From: Marivivens donghaensis
Lineage (GTDB): Bacteria > Pseudomonadota > Alphaproteobacteria > Rhodobacterales > Rhodobacteraceae
Direction: 5' to 3'
DNA length: 64,000 nt
Assembly: GCF_011806565.1 (NCBI RefSeq)
Contig: NZ_JAATOP010000005.1
Coordinates: 124,001 to 188,000, forward strand
Both the position numbers and the translations under genes were made by a program. Numbering within the stretch: the first letter of the stretch is position 1; every line of letters starts with the position of its first letter. Of the stretch, positions 26,447-38,018 are shown in pieces. The notes below the pieces were generated by a model. It did not search any database and had not been told where the DNA came from. It saw only the letters and a program-made list of their open reading frames with translations.

Positions 26447-27265
26447 ATGCATCGCGTCACCATCGGAAACGTCGAAGTCGCCAACGATCTGCCCTTCGCG
26501 CTGATCGCGGGGCCGTGCCAGCTCGAAAGCCTCGACCATGCGCGTATGCTGGCGGAGCGGATTGCGGAAGCCTGCGCTGCGACCGGTACTGGCTTTATTT
26601 TCAAGGGCTCGTACGACAAGGCGAACCGTTCGTCGCTGGGCGGCAAGCGCGGACTGGGTGCCGAGAAGGGCCTCGAGATTCTGTCGAAAATCCGTGACGA
26701 GTTCGGCTGTCCGGTCATCACCGACGTGCACGAGACGCACCACTGCGCGATGGCGGCCGAGTTCTGTGACATCCTGCAGATTCCGGCGTTCCTCTGCCGT
26801 CAGACCGACCTGCTGCTCGCTGCCGGTGAGACCGGCAAGGCGATCAACGTCAAAAAGGGCCAGTTCCTTGCGCCTTGGGACATGAAGAACGTCGCGGCGA
26901 AGATCGAGAGTACGGGAAATACCAACATCATGCTTTGCGAGCGCGGCACGTCTTTTGGGTACAACACGCTTGTGAGCGATTTCCGCGGTCTGCCGACCAT
27001 GGCGGAGACGGGTTATCCTGTTGTGTTCGATGCGACGCACTCGGTCCAGCAACCGGGCGGGAACGGCAACTCGTCGGGCGGTGATCGCCGCATGGTGCCG
27101 CCGCTGGCGCGTGCGGCTGTGGCTGTGGGCTGTGCGGCGTTGTTTATCGAGACGCACGAAGACCCCGATAACGCACCTTCGGACGGTCCGAACATGGTGC
27201 GTATCGAAGAGCTTCAGCCGCTGCTGCAAAAGCTGCGCGCGCTGGACGACGTCGCAAAGGGCTAA
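26447..27265 (+). CDS. kdsA: 3-deoxy-8-phosphooctulonate synthase
   Basis: KdsA condenses arabinose 5-phosphate and phosphoenolpyruvate to Kdo 8-phosphate for the inner core of lipopolysaccharide. The 272-residue protein has the family signature (FALIAGPCQLESLDHARML, FKGSYDKANRSS, VITDVHE, QIPAFLCRQTDLLLA, LCERGTSFGYN, VFDATHSVQQPGG). The ATG at 26447 follows AAGGAGA. An upstream in-frame ATG adds residues not found in the family. It ends overlapping four bases with the convergent pseudogene. Confidence 0.96.
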   Translation: MHRVTIGNVEVANDLPFALIAGPCQLESLDHARMLAERIAEACAATGTGFIFKGSYDKANRSSLGGKRGLGAEKGLEILSKIRDEFGCPVITDVHETHHCAMAAEFCDILQIPAFLCRQTDLLLAAGETGKAINVKKGQFLAPWDMKNVAAKIESTGNTNIMLCERGTSFGYNTLVSDFRGLPTMAETGYPVVFDATHSVQQPGGNGNSSGGDRRMVPPLARAAVAVGCAALFIETHEDPDNAPSDGPNMVRIEELQPLLQKLRALDDVAKG

Positions 27266-27803
27266 GCCTCGGCCAAGTTAGCCGCGAAGGTTTCGAACAA
27301 AGCATATCCGGCGGGCCAATCTGCGAGTCCGCTGGAGACATTCACGTGGCCGAGCGGGCCGAGGTTTATGAACCTTGCCTGCCAGTCTGCCGCGATATTT
27401 TCCGCAAATTGGATTGAGGCGTAGGGATCGTCCGTGCTGGCCGCAACCAGTGTCGGCGCGCGGAGCGGTGTGCGCAGCACGTCGATGAAGCTCTGGTTCA
27501 CCGCCGGAAACTTGGGGCCGAGGGGATCGGGCGGGCGACGGAGAAGATGCCTTTGATCGTGCGGTCATGCGAGGCGCAGTAACGCGCGGCGAGCAGGCAG
27601 CCGAGGGAATGGGCGACGAGGATGGGCGGCGTCGGGGCTGCGGCGACCGCAGCATCTAGCGCGGCGAGCCAGTCAGTGAGATCGGGCTCGTCCCAGTTCG
27701 ACGGCGCAAATCGGGTTATCCCGGGGTGTTTGGCTTCCCAAAGGCTCTGCCAGTGGTCAGGGCCGGAGCCGCCGATGCCGGGGACAGTGATGATCGGGGT
27801 CAT
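27262..27803 (-). pseudogene. RBBP9/YdeN-type serine hydrolase, frameshifted
   Basis: Two minus-strand frames join to one ~180-residue RBBP9-family alpha/beta hydrolase: 27803-27498 (MTPIITVPGIGGSGPDHWQS ... VAHSLGCLLAA, nucleophile serine) and the downstream frame to 27262 (NQSFIDVLRTPLRAPTLVAA, DDPYAS, LGPLGHVNVSSGL with acid and histidine). Homologs read VAPPDP at the junction; here a G (plus strand, GGG at 27533-27535) seems to be missing from a run, so the first frame ends soon after. Either a recent inactivation or a sequencing error in a homopolymer. All three catalytic residues remain. Confidence 0.85.
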
Positions 27804-27882
27804 GGAGCCTCGCGCGTGCCAGTGATTTGCGGCGAGCAGATCGCTGCGATTGTACCGCTGCCAGCCCAGTTCGAGGGTGGAG

Positions 27883-27942
27883 CGGGGGCGCTGCCCCCTC
27901 GGCCTTGCGGCCTCACCCCCGAGGTATTTTTGTCAGAATGAA
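27883..27942 (-). repeat. Dispersed repeat (copy C)
   Basis: The plus strand reads a GGGGGCGCTGCCCCC hairpin arm, CCTTGCGGCCTCA and then ACCCCCGAGGTATTTTTGTC-AGAATG (27915-27940), the reverse complement of the 18-mer unit with its GC arm. Identical layout to copy B. Confidence 0.75.
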
Positions 27943-28094
27943 GAGGGGCGGGCAGGGCGGCCCGCTTGAATATGCAAAATCGCCTTCACACATTGCTTTG
28001 AGCGTCCGTGCTGCGGTTGCCAATCCCGTGGCGCCGTCATAACGTGCCGCGACTTTGCGGGGAGCCCCCGCCAGACTTAGACGAGGAGCGCCCG

Positions 28095-28376
28095 ATGGAG
28101 GCCATTCAAGGTATTATTCCCTTTATCCTGATCTTTGCGATCATGTACTTCCTGCTGATCCGTCCGCAGCAAAAGAAGCTGAAGGAACACCAGAACATGG
28201 TGGCGGCGCTGCGCCGCGGTGATCAGGTTGTCACGCAGGGCGGCATCATCGGCAAGGTATCGAAGGTCAAAGACGACAACGAGGTCGAGATCGAGATCGC
28301 TTCGGGCGTCAACGTCCGCGTCGTGCGTTCAACCATTTCGCAGGTGGTGAACCGCACCGAACCCGCGAACAGCTAA
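28095..28376 (+). CDS. yajC: Preprotein translocase accessory subunit YajC
   Basis: The 93-residue protein has one N-terminal membrane span (GIIPFILIFAIMYFLLIRPQQ), the RPQQKK motif and a basic cytoplasmic domain (GDQVVTQGGIIGKVSKV), all standard for YajC. Partner of SecDF at the inner membrane. The ATG at 28095 follows GAGGAG; the longer upstream frame is not supported. First gene of the yajC-secD-secF unit. Confidence 0.95.
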   Translation: MEAIQGIIPFILIFAIMYFLLIRPQQKKLKEHQNMVAALRRGDQVVTQGGIIGKVSKVKDDNEVEIEIASGVNVRVVRSTISQVVNRTEPANS

Positions 28377-28394
28377 GCGGCGAACACCCCGGAT

Positions 28395-30056
28395 ATGCTA
28401 CATATTGCACGCTTCAAGCAGGTGCTCATCGTTCTGGCCTGTTTGGCCGGGGTGATTTTCACGCTGCCCAATTTTTTCTATTCTCGGGTCGAGACGCATA
28501 ACGATGCGGCCAAGGATATAGAGAACGGCATCACCAATGCCGAGCTCGAGGCCGATCTGGCGCAGTGGCCGTCGTGGCTGCCCTCCGACATTGTGAACCT
28601 CGGCCTCGACCTTCGCGGCGGCGCACAGCTGCTGGCGGAGGTGCGTGTCGAGGACGTCTACGAGACCACCATGGACGGCATGTGGCCGCAGGTGCGTGAC
28701 GTTCTGGTGGCCGAACGTGATACCATCGGCGCGATCCGCCGTCAGGAATCGGCCCCTGGTACGCTAGCGATCCGCGTGGCCAATGAAGACGGCGTTGTAC
28801 GCGCTGTCGAACTGGTGCGCGGTCTGGCGAGCCCTGTGACCTCTGTCACCGGCGCGGGTCAGTCGAGCCTCACGGTGTCGGCTAATGGCAACCTTGTCAC
28901 GGTCGAGCTGTCCGAAGCCCAGAAGGCCGTCAGCGACGAGCTCACCGTGCGTCAGGCGTTGGAGATCATCCGCAACCGTATCGACGCGGCGGGCACCCGC
29001 GAGCCGTCGATCCAGCGGACCGGTGACCGCCGTATCCTCATTGAGGTTCCGGGCGCGAAGTCGGCGCAGGAACTCAAGGGCTGGATCGGCACCACCGCGC
29101 AGCTCGGTTTCCACGAAGTCATCAGCACCACCGGCGACGAGAACGCAGAGCCGGGTGTCGGGAACTTCCTTGCGCCCGATGTCGAGCGTGAGGGCGTTTA
29201 CTACATCCTGTCGCGCACGGCTGTCGTCTCGGGCGATCAATTGACTGACTCGCAGCCGACCTTCGACCAGAACGGTCGTCCGGCTGTGGACTTCCGTTTC
29301 AACCCCGGCGGTGCGCGCGCGTTCGGTGCCTATACCTCCAACAACATCGGCCGTCCGTTCGCGATTGTGCTCGATGACGAGGTGATCTCGGCCCCGACGA
29401 TCCAGAGCGCCATCACCGGTGGTTCGGGTATCATCACCGGCTCCTTCACTGTCGAAGAGACGACCAACCTCGCGGTTCTGCTGCGGGCGGGCGCGCTGCC
29501 TGCGGGTCTCGACTTCCTCGAAGAGCGCACCGTGGGACCGGAACTGGGTGCGGACAGCATCCGTTCGGGCCAGATCGCGGCTGTCGTCGGTTTCGTCGCC
29601 GTGATGATCTTTATGGGTCTGTCCTATGGCCTGTTCGGCTGGATCGCCAACATCGCGCTCATTCTGAACGTGGCGATGATCATCGGTATCCTTTCGCTGC
29701 TGGGCGCCACGCTCACGCTGCCGGGTATCGCGGGTATCGTGCTGACGATGGGTATGGCCGTGGACGCCAACGTGCTGGTCTACGAACGTATCCGCGAAGA
29801 ACTGAAGACAGCCAAAGGTCCGGCCCGCGCTATCGAGCTGGGCTACGAGCGTGCGATGTCGGCCATTCTGGACGCCAACATCACCACGATCATGACGGCG
29901 GCTATTCTGTGGTTCGTCGGCTCCGGTCCGGTTCGCGGATTCGCGACAACACTGGGGATCGGTATTCTGACCTCGGTCTTTACCGCGATCTTCGTGACCC
30001 GTCTGTTCATCGTTTGGTGGTTCCAGCGCCGCCGCCCGAAAACCATCGAGGTGTAA
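28395..30056 (+). CDS. secD: Protein translocase subunit SecD
   Basis: SecD uses the proton gradient to pull secreted proteins through the Sec channel. The 553-residue protein has one N-terminal span, a large periplasmic P1 domain with DLRGGAQLL and NRIDAAGTREPSIQ, a P4 region (ATFDQNGRPAVDFRF-like) and five C-terminal spans (GMAVDANVLVYERIREELK). Length is normal. Starts 18 bases after yajC, one base before secF. Confidence 0.96.
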   Translation: MLHIARFKQVLIVLACLAGVIFTLPNFFYSRVETHNDAAKDIENGITNAELEADLAQWPSWLPSDIVNLGLDLRGGAQLLAEVRVEDVYETTMDGMWPQVRDVLVAERDTIGAIRRQESAPGTLAIRVANEDGVVRAVELVRGLASPVTSVTGAGQSSLTVSANGNLVTVELSEAQKAVSDELTVRQALEIIRNRIDAAGTREPSIQRTGDRRILIEVPGAKSAQELKGWIGTTAQLGFHEVISTTGDENAEPGVGNFLAPDVEREGVYYILSRTAVVSGDQLTDSQPTFDQNGRPAVDFRFNPGGARAFGAYTSNNIGRPFAIVLDDEVISAPTIQSAITGGSGIITGSFTVEETTNLAVLLRAGALPAGLDFLEERTVGPELGADSIRSGQIAAVVGFVAVMIFMGLSYGLFGWIANIALILNVAMIIGILSLLGATLTLPGIAGIVLTMGMAVDANVLVYERIREELKTAKGPARAIELGYERAMSAILDANITTIMTAAILWFVGSGPVRGFATTLGIGILTSVFTAIFVTRLFIVWWFQRRRPKTIEV

Positions 30057-30057
30057 C

Positions 30058-31026
30058 ATGCGGCTCCGTCTGATTCCCCAAGAAACCAACTTCAACTTCT
30101 TCAAAGCGGCCCGCTACACGTTCGGCGCGTCGGTCATCGCGGTCATCGCGTCGATCATTCTGTTCCTCGTTCTGGGACTGAATTTCGGCATCGACTTCCG
30201 CGGCGGCACGACCATCCGTACCGACTCGACCAGTGAGGTATCGGTGGCCGATTACCGCGCCGCAATCGATCCGCTCGGTCTGGGCGATGTGGTCATCACA
30301 GAAGTCTTCGATCCGACCTTCGCGGCGGACGAGCACGTCGCGATGATCCGTATTCAGGCGCAAGAAGGTCAGGAAAGCATCTCGGCAGAAATCGTCGAGC
30401 AAGTCGAAGCGGCGCTGCAAACCGTCGATCCATCCATCACCTTCCCGTCGGTCGAATCCGTCGGTCCGAAGGTGTCGGGAGAGCTGATAAACACCGCGAT
30501 CTACGCCGTTCTGGCTGCAATCGTGGCGATCGTGATCTACATCTGGGCGCGCTTCGAATGGCAGTTCGCGCTCGGCGCGGTTGCGGCTCTGATCCACGAC
30601 GTTGTGCTGACCATCGGCCTGTGGTCGATATTTCAGCTCAAGTTCGACCTCGCGACCATCGCCGCGCTGCTGACCATCGTCGGCTACTCGATCAACGATA
30701 CCGTGGTGGTCTTCGACCGTGCCCGCGAGAACCTGATCAAGTACAAGAAGATGCCGCTGATCGACGTTCTGAACCTCTCGGCCAACGAGACGCTCAGCCG
30801 TACCGTGATGACCTCCGGCACCACGCTGCTGGCGCTCATCGCGCTGCTAGTACTGGGCGGCGACGTGATCCGCGGCTTCGTGCTGGCGATTACGTGGGGC
30901 ATCGTCGTCGGTACGTATTCGTCGATCTATGTGGCGAAAAACATTGTTCTGATGCTTGGCGTCAAACGTGACTGGTCGAAGGAAAAGAAACCTTCCGGAA
31001 ACCAGTTCATGGACATTGATGCATAA
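30058..31026 (+). CDS. secF: Protein translocase subunit SecF
   Basis: The 322-residue partner of SecD has the signature GIDFRGGTTI near residue 43, and the C-terminal spans including GYSINDTVVVFDRAREN and RTVMTSGTTLLALIAL. It begins one base after the secD stop, so the two are coupled. Confidence 0.96.
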   Translation: MRLRLIPQETNFNFFKAARYTFGASVIAVIASIILFLVLGLNFGIDFRGGTTIRTDSTSEVSVADYRAAIDPLGLGDVVITEVFDPTFAADEHVAMIRIQAQEGQESISAEIVEQVEAALQTVDPSITFPSVESVGPKVSGELINTAIYAVLAAIVAIVIYIWARFEWQFALGAVAALIHDVVLTIGLWSIFQLKFDLATIAALLTIVGYSINDTVVVFDRARENLIKYKKMPLIDVLNLSANETLSRTVMTSGTTLLALIALLVLGGDVIRGFVLAITWGIVVGTYSSIYVAKNIVLMLGVKRDWSKEKKPSGNQFMDIDA

Positions 31027-31031
31027 GTTTG

Positions 31032-31053
31032 TCGGGGCCCTTTCGGGCCCCGA
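31032..31053 (+). terminator. Hairpin between secF and the Mth938-like gene
   Basis: TCGGGGCCC and GGGCCCCGA form a perfect nine-bp stem around TTTC. No T tract follows, so it may attenuate rather than end transcription. Confidence 0.5.
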
Positions 31054-31093
31054 TGCTTTCTGCGACAATGTCCGCAGAACCAAAGAGGCCGTC

Positions 31094-31447
31094 ATGCGAC
31101 TGAACGAAATCGAATACAACGATGCCAAGCCAGTGGACGGCTATGGACCCGGTTTCTTCCGCATCGGCGGTAAGGTGTTCGAAGGTCCGGTCATCGTTTC
31201 GTCCGCAGGCATCAAATCGTGGGGCGGCTACGACGACACCGCCGCGCTGCTGGCGCTCAAGGACAAGGTCGACGTGTTCTTCATCGGCACGGGCGAGGAA
31301 ATCGCCCACCTTCCCAAAGAATTTCGCGAGGTGATGGAGGAGGCCGGAATCGGCGCCGAACCCATGTCCTCGCCCGCCGCGTGCCGCACCTACAACGTGC
31401 TTCTGTCCGAAGGCCGCCGCGTCGCTTTGGCGCTGTTGCCTGTCTGA
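31094..31447 (+). CDS. Mth938-like (DUF498) domain protein
   Basis: The 117-residue protein matches the Mth938/NDUFAF3-like family: GYGPGFFRIGGKVFEGPVIV, SWGGYDDTAALLALKDKV, FIGTGEEIAHLP and ACRTYNVLLSEGRRVALALLPV. The mitochondrial relative (NDUFAF3) helps assemble complex I. In alphaproteobacteria it usually follows secF and precedes ccmA, as here. The ATG at 31094 is the family-like start; the longer frame overlaps secF. Confidence 0.9.
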   Translation: MRLNEIEYNDAKPVDGYGPGFFRIGGKVFEGPVIVSSAGIKSWGGYDDTAALLALKDKVDVFFIGTGEEIAHLPKEFREVMEEAGIGAEPMSSPAACRTYNVLLSEGRRVALALLPV

Positions 31448-31484
31448 GCTTTGCGCATCGCGCGGGATAGGTTAGAGCGTTGGT

Positions 31485-32102
31485 ATGGAACTCAAAGTCT
31501 CTGATCTGACGGTCGCGCGCGGCGGTATTCCCGTACTGGAAAACGTGTCTTTCACGGTTCCGGCTGGGCAGGCGCTTGTGCTGCGCGGTGCCAACGGGAT
31601 CGGCAAGACGACCCTCCTGCGCACGCTCGCCGGACTCCAACCCGAACAGAGCGGCCAGATCGATTGCCCCGAGGATGAAAGCGCCTACGCCAGCCACGCG
31701 GACGGCGTGAAATCACAGCTGACGGTCGAGGAAAACCTGCGCTTCTGGGCCGATGTCTACGGCAATCAGGTGCCGGACACGATTTACGAACAATTCGACC
31801 TTGTTGACCTGCGCCAGCGCGCTGCGGGGACGCTTTCGGCAGGTCAGAAACGCCGCCTTGGCCTGTCGCGCCTCGGTGTGATCGGGCGCAAGGTGCTGTT
31901 CCTCGATGAGCCCACCGTGTCGCTCGACCGCTTTTCGGTGAAGCTGTTCGCGGACTTCCTCCAGCATCAGCACCTCAATCAGGGCGGCATTGCCGTCATC
32001 GCGACCCACATCGACCTCGGCCTCGACGCGCCCGAAATGGATCTCGAACCGTTCCGCGCGGCCCCCGACGCCGCTGGCGGCAGTGACGAGGCGTTCCTGT
32101 GA
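31485..32102 (+). CDS. ccmA: Cytochrome c maturation heme exporter ATPase CcmA
   Basis: The 205-residue ATPase has Walker A GANGIGKTTLL, signature LSAGQKRRLGLSRL and Walker B VLFLDEPTVSLDRFS. CcmA with CcmB drives release of holo-CcmE in cytochrome c maturation. GTG of ccmB overlaps its end. Confidence 0.95.
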   Translation: MELKVSDLTVARGGIPVLENVSFTVPAGQALVLRGANGIGKTTLLRTLAGLQPEQSGQIDCPEDESAYASHADGVKSQLTVEENLRFWADVYGNQVPDTIYEQFDLVDLRQRAAGTLSAGQKRRLGLSRLGVIGRKVLFLDEPTVSLDRFSVKLFADFLQHQHLNQGGIAVIATHIDLGLDAPEMDLEPFRAAPDAAGGSDEAFL

Positions 32103-32755
32103 TCGCACTTCTGCTCCGTGATCTGCGGCTTGCGGTGAGGGCGGGCGGGGGCTTCGGCCTCGGCCTCGCGTTCTTCCTCATCGTTATCGTGCTGGTGCCC
32201 TTCGGTGTTGGCCCCGACAAAACCGTGCTGGAGCCCATCGCTCCCGGTATCCTCTGGGTCGCGGCGCTGCTGTCGTGCCTCCTGTCGCTCGACCGCATCT
32301 TTGCGCTCGACTTCGAGGACGGCTCGCTCGCGCTGCTGGCCACGTCGCCGCTGCCGCTTGAAGCGGCCTCCGTCACCAAAGCTGTGGCCCACTGGCTCAC
32401 CACGGGCCTGCCGCTGACCATCGCGGCGCCCGCGCTCGGCGTGCTGCTGCACATGAAAACAGACGCCTACGCCTATCTCACGCTGTCGCTCGCTCTGGGC
32501 ACGCCTGCGCTGTCGATTATCGGCGCTTTCGGCGCGGCGCTCACCGTGGGCCTAAAGCGCGGCGGCCTGCTGCTCTCGCTCCTCGTCCTACCGCTCTATG
32601 TGCCCACGCTGGTTTTCGGCGCAGAGGCCGTGCGCCGCGGGGCAGAGGGAATGGACGCCACCACACCATTCGTCATGCTCGCCGGTATCACCTTCGGCGC
32701 ATTTGCCCTGCTGCCCTTCGCAAGTGGCGCGGCACTTCGCGTCAATCTGAAGTGA
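32099..32755 (+). CDS. ccmB: Heme exporter permease CcmB
   Basis: The 218-residue protein has six hydrophobic spans, opening LLLRDLRLAVRAGG, with the family motifs FFLIVIVLVPFGVGPD and GILWVAALLSCLLSLDRIF. It starts with GTG overlapping the ccmA stop by four bases. Membrane partner of CcmA. Confidence 0.94.
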   Translation: MIALLLRDLRLAVRAGGGFGLGLAFFLIVIVLVPFGVGPDKTVLEPIAPGILWVAALLSCLLSLDRIFALDFEDGSLALLATSPLPLEAASVTKAVAHWLTTGLPLTIAAPALGVLLHMKTDAYAYLTLSLALGTPALSIIGAFGAALTVGLKRGGLLLSLLVLPLYVPTLVFGAEAVRRGAEGMDATTPFVMLAGITFGAFALLPFASGAALRVNLK

Positions 32756-32799
32756 TCGGGGATTGAGCCGCCACCGTAATACGGGGATAAGAGGAACCT

Positions 32800-33531
32800 A
32801 TGTCGATCTGGGAATACGCAAACCCGAAGAAGTTCATGGCGACCACCACGCCGATCATCCCGTGGGTGCTGGGCATTGCGCTTGCCGCGATGTTCGTCGG
32901 CCTCGTCTGGGGGCTTCTGTTCACGCCTGACGCCGAGAATTTCGGCGCGTCGGTCAAGATCCTCTTTGTCCACGTCCCGACCGCGCTCATGGCCATCAAC
33001 GCATGGTTCATGATGTTCGTCGCCTCGCTGATATGGCTGATCCGCCGTCACCACGTCTCCGCGCTCGCCGCGAAGGCCGCAGCGCCCATCGGCGCGACCA
33101 TGACGCTCATCGCGCTCATCACCGGCGCGATTTGGGGCCAGCCCACGTGGGGCACATGGTGGCAATGGGAGCCGCGCCTGACGTCGTTCCTGATCCTGTT
33201 CCTGTTCTACCTCGGCTACATGGCGCTCTGGTCCGCGATCGAGGACAACGACACCGCAGCCGACCTGACCAGCGTCCTCTGCCTCGTCGGGTCGATCTTC
33301 GCGCTGCTGTCGCGCTACGCCGTCCGGTTCTGGAGCAACGGTCTCCATCAGGATTCGACCTTCTCGGCCGACAAGGAAACCCACATCGACCCGTCCTTCT
33401 GGTACCCGTCCGTCATCGCGATGCTGGGCTTCGGCCTGCTGTTCCTCGCGCTGGTCCTGATCCGTACCAATACCGAAATCCGCCTTCGCCGCGCTGACGC
33501 GCTGGAGGCCCGCCAACGGAGGTCCGCATGA
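32800..33531 (+). CDS. ccmC: Heme-handling protein CcmC
   Basis: The 243-residue protein has six spans and the tryptophan-rich motif GTWWQWEPRLTS (about residues 117-128), which holds heme for transfer to CcmE. Relatives usually have WDxRLT; here Glu replaces the Asp and Pro the following residue. Conserved His in HVP (near 59) and in the next loop (DSTFSADKETHI) are present. Its stop overlaps the ccmD start by ATGA. Confidence 0.93.
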   Translation: MSIWEYANPKKFMATTTPIIPWVLGIALAAMFVGLVWGLLFTPDAENFGASVKILFVHVPTALMAINAWFMMFVASLIWLIRRHHVSALAAKAAAPIGATMTLIALITGAIWGQPTWGTWWQWEPRLTSFLILFLFYLGYMALWSAIEDNDTAADLTSVLCLVGSIFALLSRYAVRFWSNGLHQDSTFSADKETHIDPSFWYPSVIAMLGFGLLFLALVLIRTNTEIRLRRADALEARQRRSA

Positions 33532-33674
33532 TCGACTTCGGCAAACACACATTCCACGTCTGGGCCTGCTACGGTGTCACCGTGACCCTCGTTGCAGCGC
33601 TCGTCATCCAGTCGCTGACGCAGAGCCGCAAGGCCAAGCTGCGTCTGGCACGCGTGGAGGCCAAGAATGGCTAA
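33528..33674 (+). CDS. ccmD: Heme exporter small subunit CcmD
   Basis: A 48-residue protein starting MIDFGKHTFHVWACYGVTVT, with one hydrophobic span (VTVTLVAALVIQSL) and a basic tail (SRKAKLRLARVEAKNG): the exact layout of CcmD, which stabilises the CcmABC-CcmE complex. It overlaps ccmC by four and ccmG by eight bases. Confidence 0.9.
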   Translation: MIDFGKHTFHVWACYGVTVTLVAALVIQSLTQSRKAKLRLARVEAKNG

Positions 33675-34206
33675 GATCCCTGTTCTGGCGCTGATCCCGC
33701 CCGTGGCCTTCGCGGCTATCGCGGGCCTGTTCCTCGGTCAGATGTACTTTGGCGACGGAGACGACCTGCCGTCCATGCTGATCGGCAAAGACGCCCCCGC
33801 GCTGCCCGATCAGGGCCTGACGGGCGAGCCTGTGCTCAGCGACGAGGACCTCCGCAGCGGAGAGCTGACGCTCGTGAACTTCTGGGCCAGCTGGTGCCCG
33901 CCGTGCCGCGCAGAGCATCCGGTACTGACCGAGATGGCAGAGGGCGGTATCCGCATTGCGGGCGTGAACTTCCGTGACGAGGAGGGCGCCGCGCTCGAAT
34001 ACCTCGACGAAGAAGGTAACCCTTTCTTCGCCTCGGCCTTCGATCCGCGCGGACGTGTGAGCATCGACTGGGGCGTGACCGCTCCGCCCGAGACATTCAT
34101 CGTGGATGGCGACGGCAAAGTGCTGTTCCGCTTTGCCGGCCCGTTGCTGGGGGCCGACTACGAAAACCGGTTCTTGCCGGAGCTTGAAAAGGCGATGGCC
34201 GAGTAG
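33667..34206 (+). CDS. ccmG: Thiol:disulfide interchange protein CcmG/DsbE
   Basis: The 179-residue protein has an N-terminal membrane anchor (residues 5-27) and a periplasmic thioredoxin fold with the active site C77-P-P-C80 in FWASWCPPCRAEH and the cis-proline TAPPETF. It keeps apocytochrome thiols reduced for heme ligation. Last ccm gene in the window; ccmE, ccmF and ccmH are not here. Confidence 0.94.
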   Translation: MAKIPVLALIPPVAFAAIAGLFLGQMYFGDGDDLPSMLIGKDAPALPDQGLTGEPVLSDEDLRSGELTLVNFWASWCPPCRAEHPVLTEMAEGGIRIAGVNFRDEEGAALEYLDEEGNPFFASAFDPRGRVSIDWGVTAPPETFIVDGDGKVLFRFAGPLLGADYENRFLPELEKAMAE

Positions 34207-34209
34207 ACC

Positions 34210-34677
34210 TCAGCAGGCTAGCGCGGCCTGCATCCCGTAATCCGCTGCGGCGCGGTGCGCCATCGACGTCAGGTCGTAGCGGAATGCGGGGCGGCCGATT
34301 TCCAGAGTGATCATCAGGTCCACGCCTTCGATCTCCAGATCGTTCATGTGGGCCGATGCAAAGGCGAACACGTCGTCGATGGCGCGGTTCGACTGCGAGC
34401 TGACAACGATGTCGGGGATCGTCTCGGAGCGTTCCTCGGTCATGATTGCGAAGGCGTTGGCCGCCTCGGTGCAATCCTGCCAGTCCTCGGCATCCTCACC
34501 CCAGATATTCGCCTGCACGCAGCTTCCCGTTGCCATGATTTCGGTCACGGCGCGGCGGAAGCGATCCGACGTCTCTTCGTGGGCGATCAGGACCAGAGCG
34601 TAGGGACGCTCCATGGGAAGCTTCGGAAGCTGGCCGTCGGCCTTGATGCGCAGGTGGTGCAGTTGAATATTATCCAT
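34210..34677 (-). CDS. Conserved hypothetical protein
   Basis: The 155-residue soluble acidic protein opens MDNIQLHHLRIKADGQLPKL and has LVLIAHEETSDRFRRAVTEIMATGSC and GEDAEDWQDCTEAANAF. No signal peptide or membrane span; the alternation of strands and helices suggests a small alpha/beta fold. I do not recognise the family. It converges on ccmG with three bases between stops. Two cysteines flank the centre (QANIW region and DWQDC). The DnaA-box cluster lies upstream of its start. Confidence 0.6.
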   Translation of the reverse strand: MDNIQLHHLRIKADGQLPKLPMERPYALVLIAHEETSDRFRRAVTEIMATGSCVQANIWGEDAEDWQDCTEAANAFAIMTEERSETIPDIVVSSQSNRAIDDVFAFASAHMNDLEIEGVDLMITLEIGRPAFRYDLTSMAHRAAADYGMQAALAC

Positions 34678-35130
34678 GCCCTTGAGTCATCACCATAAAA
34701 GGGATTCGGCAAACCGGACTCGGGGGGAATCCTGTGGACATAGCTGACTCAGCGGGGGGTAAGCCTGTGGATATGTTTAAGAGGCGGTTAACCGGCGATT
34801 CCGGTGACCTCCGACACCCCGAAAACAACTCACGAGCCCTGTGGATAACTTTGGGTATAACCCCTCAGAACGCAGGAAAACCTTGTGGATAAGTCGTGGA
34901 GAAACTGTGGGCTGAAACGAAGAGCGACGGCCACCGGGCAGCGACCGTCGCTTCGAGCGCGCGCAGCGCTCTTGCGCACCTTGCACCGCAAACCGAGCAC
35001 TGGGAAACCGAAAAACACGGGTGCATTGCGCGCTTAATTGAGTTCTCACGCTTGGGCGAGTCCTGTCAATCTTTTTTAGAGTGAAAATTCGCATTCTCCA
35101 TGCATCCTAGAGGAGAACGAAAAGTCCCAT
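34678..35130. other. Intergenic region with DnaA-box cluster
   Basis: Exact TGTGGATAA at 34840-34848 and 34884-34892, TGTGGATAT at 34766-34774 (one mismatch), TGTGGACAT at 34733-34741 and CGTGGAGAA at 34895-34903 (two mismatches each). All lie in one orientation with start-to-start distances of 33, 74, 44 and 11 bases. An A+T-richer stretch follows at 35030-35110. No gene is convincing here. Confidence 0.75.
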
Positions 35131-35160
35131 AAAAAAAGGCCCCGCCGAAGCGGAGCCTTT
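35131..35160 (-). terminator. Terminator after acnA
   Basis: AAGGC-CCCGC, CGAA loop, GCGGA-GCCTT (35136-35159); on the minus strand followed by TTTTTTT. Confidence 0.9.
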
Positions 35161-35180
35161 TGATTTCTATCCGGAATTTA

Positions 35181-37934
<2,754 letters not shown>

Positions 37935-38018
37935 AGGATACTTCCTTATGTTTGGCGTTGGCTGTTCTGGGCTGCTTTTGCCCTATGAATAAAACCCGAT
38001 CAAGGGAGATCTTGGTGT

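Noticed and set aside
34777-35094. A 105-codon minus-strand frame across the DnaA-box cluster
   Set aside because: Basic, low-complexity translation without ribosome site; overlaps the DnaA boxes and terminator side.
34678-35130. Chromosomal origin (oriC)
   Set aside because: The DnaA boxes are suggestive, but the flanking genes (ccmG, acnA) are not those usually beside alphaproteobacterial origins, and skew could not be computed. Kept only as a DnaA-box cluster.
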